A DNA stretch of 64,000 nt. It comes from Albifimbria verrucaria. Lineage: Eukaryota > Ascomycota > Sordariomycetes > Hypocreales > Stachybotryaceae. Position numbers and translations under genes: made by a program. This document shows positions 37,965 through 48,875 of the stretch, in pieces. The notes under the pieces were generated by a model. It was not told the DNA's origin. It saw only the letters and a program-made list of their open reading frames with translations, and ran no database searches. Position 1 is the first letter of the stretch; the number at the start of each line of letters is the position of its first letter. The DNA lies in NCBI GenBank assembly GCA_020081605.1, contig JAHREC010000045.1, positions 1,860,001-1,924,000 on the forward strand, read 5' to 3'.

Positions 37965-37988
37965 GTAACATTCGAAGTCGAATGTTAC
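37965..37988. promoter_or_regulatory. Perfect inverted repeat upstream of the But2-like gene
   Basis: Two 10-base arms, GTAACATTCG and CGAATGTTAC, are separated by AAGT. The repeat lies 32 bases upstream of the TATA-like element and about 155 bases before the ATG. The size and position fit a dimeric regulator site; this is inference. Confidence 0.45.
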
Positions 37989-38019
37989 TTGCACAACGTA
38001 CTAAGAAAACTCGAGCAAC

Positions 38020-38026
38020 TATAAAG
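38020..38026 (+). promoter_or_regulatory. TATA-like element
   Basis: TATAAAG lies 118 bases before the ATG at 38144. It is followed by a CT-rich leader of the kind seen in strongly expressed fungal genes. Confidence 0.5.
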
Positions 38027-38143
38027 CCGACCCATCTCCTCATCATAAAGCTATGAAATTATCTTCATCGCACACCCTCAATCTCATCTCGTCTTCTCAA
38101 CATCCTCTTCAAACTCTTTCGAATCTATCTAAATCCTTCCAAG

Positions 38144-38649
38144 ATGTTCAAATCAACACTCGTTTTGGCCCTGAGCGTTACTGCTCTTGCTCTCCCTAGC
38201 AAGCCTGTTTCACGTCAACAATGCGAGATATATCCCACAGTCTCGGACCCAGGCTTCTATGCTGCTGCCTCTATCCCATCCTCAGACTTCCCTGATGACG
38301 AGCCTTACTTTGAGAACCAAATTTTGCAATGGCTTCCTCAGAACGGTGGCACAACCTGCACACTTTACGGCAATTTCGAGCGTGACTTCCCGTTACCGCC
38401 GTGGGAAGCACTGCCTTGGATGTGTACAAACGCCAGAGCTCAACCCAAAAGACGAAGATTGGCTCTGTCCAGGCGTTCCCTCTGGTTAATGGCAAATTCG
38501 ACGATATCCAGAGCTGGCCTATTGCTACTTTCCCCTGTGGCTCCAGTGTCACACTCGAGTTCCAACTTGCTATTAGCCAGCCTGGTACTCACGCCAGCGT
38601 CACGTTCTTCGAGAACGCTGAGAGCGGTTTCTTTGTCATGGCTTGCTAG
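38144..38649 (+). CDS. Small secreted But2-domain-like protein
   Basis: About 168 residues, one exon. A signal peptide (MFKSTLVLALSVTALALP) is followed by a compact beta-rich domain with CEIYPTVSDPGFYAA, TTCTLYGNFERDFP, GSTALDVYK, IATFPCGSSVTLEFQLAI and a C-terminal ASVTFFENAESGFFVMAC. The TG(S)T.LDVY and PCG...L.F.LA.S pattern resembles the But2 C-terminal domain of fungal secreted and allergen-like proteins. Its function is unknown. The middle frame change sits in the CCC run at 38389-38391 and fits one lost base. The strong-looking promoter suggests high, perhaps conditional, expression. Confidence 0.7.
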
Positions 38650-39155
38650 ATGGGGATCGAAGGAACAAGGCTAAAAATGAGAAACGAAAAAGTTATGATT
38701 GATGGTTTTACTTCAAAGGAGTAGGGAATATGGCATTCTAAATTCACGGAGCAATGACATGTCTTCCGGTTCTGAAAAAGGATAAATGAATCTGTTGGCG
38801 AGGATCTAATATATATACATGAATTTATGATTGCACAAACCCACAAGCTTAGTATAATCGTGCAAGAGTGACGTTTGACAATAGGTTGTAAGATTTGAAT
38901 GGGTTGAACACTTCTCAGAGCCCAAGATTGAGACATTACTATCGCTTCAGAGTTATCTGGACTACTCTATTTAATTTTTGGCATATATTATTTGTAGCCC
39001 GCGAATTAATCTCCTATCTTGAAGAGATGGCATGCAAGAAGCCTATAGGATGGTATAATCCTTTATCTTATAACATATCATTTTGAACTGTTCATGAATC
39101 CATAGTGAACAATCGGGTAAATGACCTTCGACCACAAAAGACGCCGGGCTCTTGA
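38650..39155. other. Convergent intergenic region
   Basis: About 500 AT-rich bases between the 3' ends of the But2-like and P450 genes. Nothing recognisable. Confidence 0.5.
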
Positions 39156-40917
39156 TCAATGTAGCAACCCGACTGTGACCGGGAACCCATTTGGTGGGTG
39201 TGCTCCACCACCACCTAGCTCAGCCTGGTAAACTCGGTCACCATTTACTGTCTTGGGTCCTTTCCTCGGGTTGAGAGCATCCCACTGCTGGTACGCAGGT
39301 TTGATGTCAAATGTTCGGATGGACATCACCAAGGCCACCTTGAGCTCCAGTATTGCAAGCGTCTGACCAATGCAGTTTCTTGGTCCCCACTCAAACGGCC
39401 TCCATGAGCCTTTTGTTGGATGAAGAGAGCTCTCTGGGCCGACTAGCCAGCGATCTGGATTGAAGTTGTCGGCATCGACAAAGACTTGGGGTCGTTATGC
39501 ATTACAAGGCTTAGTGTCCAGATATGACAATCTTCTGTAGGGTAGTGTTGACCATTTTCGTCCCTCAGTATAATGTCTTGCCGGCCTTCTCGTAAACTCC
39601 CAGCAGGCGGGAACATACGCAGGACTTCTTTGATAACTGCCAAAGTGTACGGTATTTGGTTCAGCAGTGTAGGGTCCCTGCTAATGGTCTGAGTGCAGCG
39701 GTCGATGGAAACAACAGGGCCTAACACTTTGTCATGTTCGGCTCGCAGTTTAGACATGATGTCAGGATGACAAGAAAGGAGATAATAGCAATACAATAGA
39801 GTACTACTTGTCGTATCATGGCCTGCAAAGAGAAACATACGAAGTTGCGGCCTCGCTAGCTCTCTGAAGGCCTTCTTGGACAATCTTTCTGCTCCATCAG
39901 TCTTCTCTAAATATTTGTCCATAGCCAGAGAAATAATCGATCTTTCCCGAGCTTGGTGCTCTTTGGAAAGGCCATTCTTTGACAATGCCAGCTCCTCAAA
40001 ACGCTTGTCCATTTCTTCATCAAGGTACTGGTTCATGCGATAGCTGTTGTACATCTGAACCAGCGGTCTGATAGTGAGATAGCGCTTGAATGGATTCAAG
40101 CTTTCCACAAACGGCGACCAGATGATTTGCTTGCGAAGGGAATCTGCTAGTGGACTCGGCTGTGTCTGATAATGAAGTCGGCCACCACTAAAACCCCATC
40201 ATGTTATTAGCAAACTATTGGCAGATGCGTAAACCGCTTTGGATGCACTCACAAGGTCACACGGCCGATAACGTCAAACGTGAGTCGCAACGTATACTCT
40301 TCCAATTGGAACATTTGCCCCTTCTTAGCATGGTCTTGAAGAAGTCTGCAAAATACAGCCACCTCTTCTGCAATCGCTGGAGCCAGTCCCGTCAAGTAGC
40401 CATTTGCAAAGCCAGGACTGAAAAGCGTTCGCCACTCTTTCCATGCACTCCCGTGCATTGTCATCAATGAAGGTCCACCGTTGATGACTTCCAGAGTGGA
40501 ACATATGGCAGCCGGCTTGTCTACGGAGGCCGATTCAACCTGTGATGCGACAAAAGGATTCGCCACGATCATGATTGTCTTGCTGAATGGCCACAGAGTC
40601 AGATAAAAATGCCACCTGGAAATTGCTTCGCTATATGCCGAACAATGACGTGGAATGTAGCGTCCTGGGGCATCATTTCTTTATATTTCTTTATAGCCAG
40701 AAGATGGCCAAAGACGGGATGATACTCTGGCATCGGCTGTGATGACAGTCAACAGAGTGGCCACGGTCGCAGACCCTGGGCCAGCAGCCCACTAACTCAC
40801 CACTTTGGCGGCCTGCAATTTCTCAATGTGTTGTCGATTAGCAATGAACTTGGAAACAACGTAGGCCATCGCAGCGAGAAGCGCGGCCCCGATGGCCGCT
40901 GCGCTGGGCCCAGCCAT
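39156..40917 (-). CDS. Cytochrome P450 monooxygenase
   Basis: Three exons (40917-40801, 40736-40253, 40187-39156), about 544 residues. An N-terminal membrane anchor ([20 protein letters not shown]) comes first. Next come the proline-containing hinge, the I-helix AGHDTTSST, the K-helix KEVLRMFPP, the PERF region FNPDRW, and the haem-binding [11 protein letters not shown] with its cysteine ligand. All hallmark motifs are present. It would hydroxylate or oxidise a small molecule at the ER membrane with a P450 reductase. The CYP family is not assignable by eye; it resembles secondary-metabolism P450s. Breaks at 40605-40609 (A5) and 39488-39491 (G4) fit two lost bases. It is not next to other tailoring genes. 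Confidence 0.88.
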
Positions 40918-41262
40918 TGATGTTGGGTTTCAATTGATTTATGGTGGGATCAAGGGAGATGAAAAGTTCACTTGGAAGTTGAAGCGTGGGGCTGGGTCTA
41001 TATGGCCGCTAAAGACAACATCCTGGCCTCAGTAGCTGACAGAGATAAACCAGCCAAGGAGACAAATTCAACTCTAATCATGGATACTTCCAATAAATCT
41101 CTTCGAGATTAATCTTCCAATACATTCAATACTCAAACGCATGCGCAAGTTCCATTTGGGCTCCAAACTAGGAGAATTCACGATATCAAGCGTCTTCCCT
41201 ATAACCGAACACTTGTGTCGTGACGAGCTACCACTAAATGAACAACATCGATTTCTGCTTCT
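40918..41262. other. P450 promoter region
   Basis: About 345 bases upstream of the P450 start. No gene. Confidence 0.5.
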
Positions 41263-44106
41263 TCACTCGATCCCTGTACTCCTGTAACTTTTGTTGTCCC
41301 ACCTGCGCTCTTCTAACAATATCCCCAAGTGATGGTGGTCCGGATTCTTGCATAAATGGCAATTCGCAACATATATGCTGGGCTCCCAAACACGAGGCTG
41401 TTCTTCAAGTGCATCAAAGTACATGTCACCATCTTCGTCGTCGAACCAGATATCACCCTCATCACTCATTTGCGCTCGATACCCTGCACGGTTCAGTGCG
41501 TTGCAAAGGATTCTTACCAAAGGAAAGGTGGATAGGAATGCCTGGCCCTCTGATGTAGCCATGTCTTGGTGAACCAGGAGTGGCAAGTCTTTCGAAGTGG
41601 TCGTACCGCGTAAGGGTTCATTATTGCCATTTGCCTCTGATGCATCATCTTTCATGTCAGAGAGATCCGTCTGAAGATTCGTTGCATTCAAGTCGCCTAT
41701 TCGTTTCTCACCCTTCTCTAAACTGCCATGGCGCTTGTTTGAAGAGTCGCTACCAACAGAGCAAGTGGTCTTTACCTTGCGAATCATGCCATTTGACGAC
41801 CACATCATTTCGAACTCGGGTTTCCCATTACGCGTTCGGCTGTCGTATATCTCAGCAATATGGGCTACTTGACTTCTTGATGTACTCTCTTCGGCTTGTT
41901 GGCTGATAATGTTGCATCCCCGATGGAAGTCGTAATCAATCAAGCTCCAAGCCCTTGCGAGCTCGAATGAGTTAATGGGGTACGCCTGGTGAAACCATCG
42001 GAACTTGTGGCGACATTGTCGAAACTTACACGAGTCTTGGTGGGCCTCCATGCTCTCCAATGGCTCAAAAACATCTGCGCCGTGCAACAGGAGGTGTGTC
42101 ATCAGATTCTCAATGACGCCAAGGTCCATTTCTGTGACAAAGTTGAGATAATCCAACAGTTCGTACCATGGTGTCGTCTGGTGCACGTTGGTTATATCGG
42201 TTCTGCTGTCCTTGAGAAGGAGAAAATGTGACATGTCAAAGGCTTCGCAGCCGATGCTGACGTGTAATGGCGACCCATTCCAAGTTCCACAGCCGACATT
42301 CACTTCAGCACCGCTCTCAATTAATATCGAAGCAATTTCCACATTGTCATCAGAGGCAGAAGCATGTAGCGGCGTTCTGTGGCAATAGTCTTTAGTGTTG
42401 CAATTCAAACGCACAATTTCTATGGCAAAAGGACTCCATCGATATCTCGTTGCTGACTTGCCGCGTGAAGTAAGGACGTGCCATTTTGAGGGTTCCAATC
42501 TGAGAACCCTAATGAGCGAAGAGTGCGCATTTGCCAACGGTACACGCTGTCATTGTCTGTACAGGTCATCAGCAGATTTGTCGGGTTGGACCCCAGCGTC
42601 TCCAGGTCAGCACCACGCGCTGAGAGCAACGCGAATGTCTCCTCCAGTCCAAGTTGGAAAGCATATAGGGCTGCACAGTGGCTACTAGTTCTGCTTTGGA
42701 GATCAGTTACTGAAATGCTTAGGAAATGTCTGGACTCACGGATTGGAAGTTCCATGAAACACATTAGGGTTGCACCCGAAGACAAAAGATAATCCAGAAC
42801 AGCCTGCCCTTTGAAGCTCTCGCCATGAGGGAAAATGTTTCTGCTAAGGTGCCAGCAGTCTGTTCTCATCGTATGCTATTTTTTCGGTTTCAGTATAGAT
42901 ATTGGTTATAGTTGCCTCTGCAATATTCTGGTGACGCACCTCAAGCAAACCATTTCTGTTTTCATGATCTATGTCATGTACGCTCGCAAGCCCTGTCTCG
43001 AGTAGGAATCTTACTTTGGGAAGATCCCACTCATGGCAAGCTCGAAAGATCTCAGCGTCAGTAGATCGAATATGCGACGGCACAAGAGAGCAGTCGAACA
43101 TGGGAAGGGCACACCAGTGTCGCGCATTGTAGATCACTTTTACTTCGAATCGTATTATGTGGCTTCGTGCTAAGCGAAATCCGAAATTCAAGAGAAGCCT
43201 CGCTTTTCGTATCACCTTTCGTGACACAAAGGTAGCCGCCAGGTCAAGTCGGATCCCAGAATTGCCATTGCTTGGGGCAGGCATCTGAAAGTTCCATGCA
43301 AACCCCGATAAAGGCCTAGTCAAATCGTGCTGGAGTAGTTTATATTGTAGATCTGATTCACCAGGTACTTCCTGGCCTTTGCTTGGTGATTTGGTGTGCA
43401 ACTCACCGCTTCTGTCGCCCCGGGACCTTGGCCGTCAGCAGCATGTTGCCTAGGGTCCATCTGCTCGCTATCTCTGGTTACATGCTGCATGATGAGCTGC
43501 AGTTGATCATGTATGTGGTTTTTAATATCTTCCAAGGAATTTGTCAATTGCGGCAGCATAGCCTCTTGGCTACAGCGTAAAGCAGCAAGCGTCGCTTGAT
43601 TCAGCGAAGCGATACGCCTGTGTTGGCTTTAAGCAGCTTTTTATCTCAAGGTTATTGGATGCTTACACCGTCATAATATTGAGCGCAACGTCCAAGGTAT
43701 TCTCTGCATCCTTAACGTCCATTAAAATCGCTTTGGCCCGGCATTTGTCTACTGCAGTCCAGAGTATTCTTTTGTGATACTTGCCGCTGTCGGGCGATTG
43801 GCATAGTCTGAGACTCTTTAAGCTGTTCAAAGACTCGGCGTTCGCCCTGAGACAGTCGTGAACAAGGCGTCGATGCGCTGCCGGGAAGAGATGATCTAGA
43901 GGGATGATTGAGCTTTCTTCTTGCAGCCTCGCTAGCTGATCAATCATCAATTTCAATCTATCGAGTTTTTGGGCCAGTTTCGTCAGCTCTTCCGGGGCTT
44001 GTATGAAGGATCTAACTAAACTCCAAGTCGTAGATGATGCTTTGCTGCTCATGTCCAACAACTGGCCTATAGATGCAGCAGCTCCGACTAGGCCCAAGGC
44101 CTCCAT
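41263..44106 (-). CDS. Ankyrin-repeat protein with STAND-like fungal N-terminal domain
   Basis: The start (MEALGLVGAAASIGQLLDMS, then a helical region with APEELTKLAQKLDRLKLMID) is the helical domain that fungal STAND/NLR proteins and some ankyrin proteins carry at their N-terminus. An intron fits at 43618-43666. No nucleotide-binding P-loop follows. Instead comes a region of unknown fold and then ankyrin-type repeats: QNGTSLLHAASQ, RTPLHASASDDNVEIASILI and GSPLHVSIGCEAF. The last 100 residues are acidic (DEGDIWFDDEDGDMYFDAL) and contain CHLCKNPDHHH, a possible metal site. Several frame changes (near 43390, 42860, 42450) must be bridged, so the middle of the model is provisional. The function is unknown. 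The architecture suggests a protein-interaction or self/non-self role. Confidence 0.62.
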
Positions 44107-44973
44107 CTTCTCGGCAAAGCGTGAAGCTGTTTATCTATAATATAGATGTATTTGTTGGATACATGAAGTGCGGGGCTGCTTCTCTTTGCTACGGTGCTCT
44201 CAAGAGAATTGATTCGCAGTTCAAATCAATGCGAGGCTACACGTGACTTGCAGAAATGCCTGTTGAATTGGTGAATCTTTGGGCGCGGGCAACACAGTCA
44301 AATCCTGTCTCTGTAGAATCAATTCTATCCTATCTCCTGGTCCATATCAATGTTTCACGGCATGAATAAAACAATACGAGAGGTACCACTTCTATGCAAT
44401 CCGTTGGGGCTTCATGGCGTTGAAAATAACATTGCCTTGGCCAAGTGTCTAACCCACAACATCGCTTGAGAGTTACCCCTGGCTCAGCAGAAGATCATCT
44501 GCAAGAACTAGATTATCCTCGAGGGATCTAGTAGGCATGGTGATGAAGTTATCTGATAAATGTATTGGAATGCTAACTCCCTTTACCTTCAGGATACTTC
44601 ATTGCATGTTACAAAAGGCATAGAGACTAAAAGGTTTTGCAGAACTTTTCTTACGATTCGTTTCATTGCGATAGCTGACAAATTTCATGAAGTAATCTCT
44701 TCATTTCTTTGTTTCAGGAGGAGCAGAGTGCCACAAGCCGACTTGTTAGAACTTGATGGCTTACACAAGACTTTTCTGCTCTCGCATTGATTGAATTCTA
44801 CTGGCATCCTCCTCTTGTGTTTTCAATTTCTATGTAGCTAGGTAAAACGATGTTTATGCAAGAACGGTAGTTGGCATTCAAAACAGAATGCCGCGTCAAT
44901 TTCCAACCCTAAATTGGGGAACAAAACTCCTCTCTCGTATTCTCATTGTCACTTGGATGAATTTAATAAAGAG
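44107..44973. other. Intergenic region
   Basis: About 870 bases between the ankyrin gene start and the Mob2-like gene 3' end. No gene or repeat recognised. Confidence 0.5.
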
Positions 44974-45812
44974 TTATGCATTTGGCCCATTTCTTAGGTT
45001 GGCATATGCATATATCTTTGATTCCGGAGGAAAGTACCATTGGCAGCCCAGAGGTCGATGAGAGGCTGCATAGCATCTATATCACGGTGACCGAGCATGT
45101 CGAGGGTTGTGGCTGTTATAAGAAAGTGACCGAAACAGCTGTTTAGCCGCTTCTCTAGGCGGAGATGATAAAATGGAGAAATGAAATGGTCCCAATAAAG
45201 ATGAGCATAAACGCGGAACATTTGAAGGAATATGTTGCGGCATATGTCATGAAATTCCTTGGGAACCCACTTCGCTTACCACACCAATCATCAGGGCCCG
45301 TCAAAGTCAGCCTGGTGGTGATCGAAGGGTTATGTGCAAATGATACGGTAGAGGCATCTGTCGGGAAAAGTGTCTCGTTATCAATCTTCTCGGAGATCCA
45401 CCGCTGCACAAGCGCAATATACTCATGAGCAGGTAGTTCAGTCGGTTCAGAGCGATTGTTGAGCCATGTATATGAGTATCTGCGACTGTCAGATCGTGAG
45501 ATGTAATGCCGAGTTTGGCTCAACTTACCGTCCAGCAGACATCCTGGTACAGTTACAAATGGCAGTCCCATCGTCCTCTTTCTCAATAACGATGCGAACA
45601 AAGTGCCATAGAAGACGGTAATGCTCGACGACTAGGCATACGTTAGGTCCGGTGATAAAAGGCTGCATCGGCTGGGGCTTACCCTGATGTGCTATCCATT
45701 CTCCTTCCTCTACCGTCTTTGGCTTGTCGCTTAGTGTCGTAAACTTTCCCGTAACAATATGCTTCGCATATGAAGGATTGAGCCACAAAGGTAGTGGTTG
45801 GTTAGGATCCAT
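44974..45812 (-). CDS. Mob2-like kinase activator (divergent paralogue)
   Basis: Three exons: 45812-45683, 45631-45529 and 45479-44974. Mob family proteins bind and activate NDR kinases; Mob2 activates Cbk1/Cot-1 in polarity and separation. Family features seen: WLNPSYAKHIVTGKFTTL, GEWIAHQ, LLWHFVRIVIEKEDDGT, the zinc-site region CNC...MSAG, YSYTWLNNR, LPAHEYIALVQRWISEKI, MFRVYAHLYWDHF and LIDLWAANGTF. It lacks the long N-terminus of typical fungal Mob2 and starts directly in the core. Breaks at 45261-45263 (GGG) and 45031-45033 (AAA) fit two lost bases. The normal Mob2 gene is expected elsewhere, so this looks like an extra copy. Alternatively it is the only Mob2, with a missed 5' exon. Confidence 0.78.
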
Positions 45813-47240
45813 GGTTAGACTTGAGTTCAGAGCTGTAGCCTTGTTGGTAAATCAGAAAGTGGAATGGGGTGTTGGCGGTAAAGCAATTCTAGCACTCGTC
45901 TCTTCCAGGACAAGTCTCCAGATTAATAGTTATTAGCCGAAACTATTCAACAGCAACAGATGTTCATTTATTAGTCTTTACTTGTTATTCCTCTCAGCCG
46001 GTGAAGTCACCAGCTTCTGCGTCTGTTTCTCACAGTCAGATGATGATCCCAACATACGGACAGAAAGGCATGAAGCTAAATGCTTACGTTCTGTCACTTC
46101 GCTTGCAGTACTCTCTCCAAATGTAACACCCTTTCCTAGAGGGAGGCTCTGGCAGCAGGATTCAGGTTTATTGGAAAGAGCAATTAATGAGAGTAATCTG
46201 TCATCGCCACTCAGAAAGAGGGATGCCCACGTGATCTTATAGGGGTTACACGAAATTCCTTTGAATCTAAATGAGATCCTTCGAGCATCTCGGAGTTTAC
46301 GACGCCTAAAGCTCATACCCGAAGGTATCCAAGGTGGTCGCAAATATAGTATAGTCATCTCAGAGTGTGATGCTATTCAACCTACAAGGTATCTAGTTAT
46401 CACAACAGTTATCAGCAATGAACAGCATGGGTTTTAAATGTGCATAGGTCTACCATCGTTCAGTCTCCACAGACATACATACCCAAAATGATTGTCATAG
46501 TTGAAAAAGTAGAATTTGTGTAATGGGACAATTCGTGGACTTCAGTATCTGGACACAGGCGGCAATGCATAACACAGGCGGGAGCGACGTAACTCATGAG
46601 GGTCCACATGCTGAGACCGAGTTACATGTACTCGCATGGCCCATACGCATTAATTTTTATGTGCTAAGGTTTGCGCTGCCTTTGGAGGAGCTATCTAAGG
46701 ACTGGTTAAATAGAGCCTGGACTACGTATGCCGCAAGTGAGAACAATCGAGCAGGATCTGAATGGCTTGACATGATCTCAAATACGTTGCATTAGAGGAG
46801 TTTAGCTTCATCCATCCAGAGGGGGCTTCTCTATGGTCATTTAAAGTAACTCCTTTCGAATTTCGTATATCTCTTTAACCTGCTAATAACCTCATATACC
46901 AGGATCAGTGTGATCACGGATGCACATTACACTAGACGAAGTTAAGACAATCACGATTTAATCGTTGAAAAACGGCGTGGGAAAATTGTAAGATACTGAT
47001 AAGCACTCTGTAAAGTCTGCCTTAATGACTCCTAGTCTGTCATTCATTATCACAATGACAGCACCGAGTTCGGGGTGCATATCATAATAGCACTTCTATC
47101 TTTAAGCGCAGTAGGTAAGTCTAATCTATTCTTTCATTACATATCCGTGATACATATCCATCATGAATCTCATCACCATTGCATCCCACGAAGGGCCAAA
47201 AACAGGGATTCGACATCATACCAACAATCAGGCCACGCCA
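45813..47240. other. Intergenic region with unassigned ORFs
   Basis: About 1.4 kb. A 126-codon ORF on the - strand (46358-45978) and a 90-codon ORF on the + strand (46523-46795) have no recognisable features or supporting introns. They are left unannotated. The rest is AT-rich. Confidence 0.45.
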
Positions 47241-48875
47241 CTAGCTGAAACGTCGAGAGCGGTCGTAGACTTTGGGTCCTTGAGCATAGGCGCTATGCTC
47301 ACCCTCTATCTTCACCCACGGCTGGCTGCTCTCTTTCTGGTCACCATCGCTTCTCAGCGATGTAGCAGCTTGTATTCTATCCTCTCGCACCACCTCGACT
47401 TCGACAGATCTATGTATGTTTGTTCTGTGCTCTATGGACTTTCCAGAGCTTGCTTCGTCATTTATCTTCATGTCTTGGAGCCTAATCTCATGAATTATTC
47501 GTTCTTCGCTTCCGTTTGCCGTAAAATCGGTGATTGGGTTGGCAGTAGGAGGGCCACGACCACGCCAGCTTGGCCCGCTGCTGCCTCCACCACCAAAAGT
47601 TCGGAAGCCCTTTGGTGTGCCATCAGAATGTTTTTGGGAAGACCATCTTGAGCTTAGTATCGTTCCGATGAGTGGGTCAAGTAAAACCTTCAGCAGGGGA
47701 AAATGTGCGGGAGGTTGGTCGTGACCATTGCCACGAATGTCTCACGCACAGCCCACGATCCAGCCAGCTGGGCTCCATTCACTGGGTCCTGTAATAGCGT
47801 AAGTCAGCCATCGAATTCTTGGGGAAATACATCCCTTACGAAGGCAGGAAGTCAAAGCGGGTATTACTCACAGTAACAATGAGCACGCATCGAAAGGTCG
47901 CGCACACGATAACGAAGAGACCACCGCTGAAGAGCAAGATGAGGCCAAACTTCTTCCATTTCTGCAGTCTTGATGTCCAAAGCATTGGTAATGGGATAGA
48001 AAGGAGGTACAAATCAGTGGACACGTTGAATGCGTAAAACACCCATACAATTCCGTTCGACAGGGCTGGTTGGCAGATGTCTGTGCGTTCAAGGTTAGAC
48101 CCTTTCGCAAACGTTCAATCGAATCCCTTTATTGGCACTTACTTCCTGGGTTTGGGTTGATCTGCCAGTATCGGCGGAATGGCCGACAGCCGAGGAAGAG
48201 GTTTAGCATGCCCGCCAGCCAGGTACCGATGATGAAGAAGAAGCCAATATAGATTCGGACTTTGTAGTGACGCCCAAGGCCCTCCTAAGCTCATATGTTA
48301 GGGTCATTTCCTATACTATGTGGGAGGATGCGTCATATTCGACAGGTTTAACCCACAGTCAACCGCAGATAGAACACGAGCCATGAAGTCTTCAGAGTCC
48401 AAAGCAAGAGTGAGTATGTAGACCATCCGCAGAGCTGAATTATAGAGCCGGTAACGCGAGTGCGGTATTCGTCGCTGTCCCTCGGTAAGGCTTCTCGGTG
48501 TGCGTCCGTCATCCCGTTGTTTGCCAGGCCACGTGCGAATGCTCCGACCGAGTAGGCGAGACCACTCTCAATGCCATATGCGACCTGTTCATTTCAACAT
48601 TAGCGATGAGACGAAAGACTTTTCATGATATGATACATCAGAGTGACGGGAGTCAAAGTAAAGTTGTAACTTACCAGCGCAATCAGCACCAAAACATCGT
48701 CCGCCTGAAGCTTGCTGAATCCGACCTTTCTTACGCGCGCCACCGTTCTGAGCAGTGTCACAAAAGTTCCAATACCCAACAACGTCCATACTTCGTTATA
48801 GAACTGCTGAGCTGCAGCAGCCATGGCCGCTGCCTGCTCTGGCGTCGGTGGAGGAGGGATGGGAGAGTCAACCAT
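47241..48875 (-). CDS. SAT4-type rhodopsin-domain integral membrane protein (PTH11-like)
   Basis: Five exons (48875-48675, 48584-48357, 48284-48143, 48080-47872, 47788-47241), about 442 residues. The N-terminal segment has TLLGIGTFVTLLRT and ADDVLVLIALV, then a GLA motif, ending helix 3 with LKTSWLVFYLRL. Next are FFFIIGTWLAGMLNLFLGCRPF, WVFYAFNVSTDLYLLSIPLPML and FGLILLFSGGLFVIVC, then a long charged cytoplasmic tail. This seven-helix plan is the fungal rhodopsin-domain family that includes PTH11-like putative receptors. Ligand and partner are unknown. One break in the GGGG run at 47696-47699 fits one lost base. Confidence 0.83.

Larger units (their letters stand above)
36912..38143. other. 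Intergenic region with But2-like gene promoter
   Basis: About 1.2 kb. The final 180 bases contain an inverted repeat, a TATA-like element and a CT-rich leader that belong to the downstream gene. No gene recognised in the rest. Confidence 0.55.

Noticed and set aside
45978..46358. 126-codon - strand ORF upstream of the Mob2-like gene
   Set aside because: Considered as a Mob2 5' exon, but it shows no similarity to Mob2 N-termini and no suitable splice donor. Left unassigned.
46523..46795. 90-codon + strand ORF
   Set aside because: Starts with ATG but has no signal peptide, domain or intron pattern; length is within chance for this composition.
47163..47651. 162-codon + strand ORF
   Set aside because: It lies opposite the last exon of the SAT4-type membrane protein and has no features of its own.
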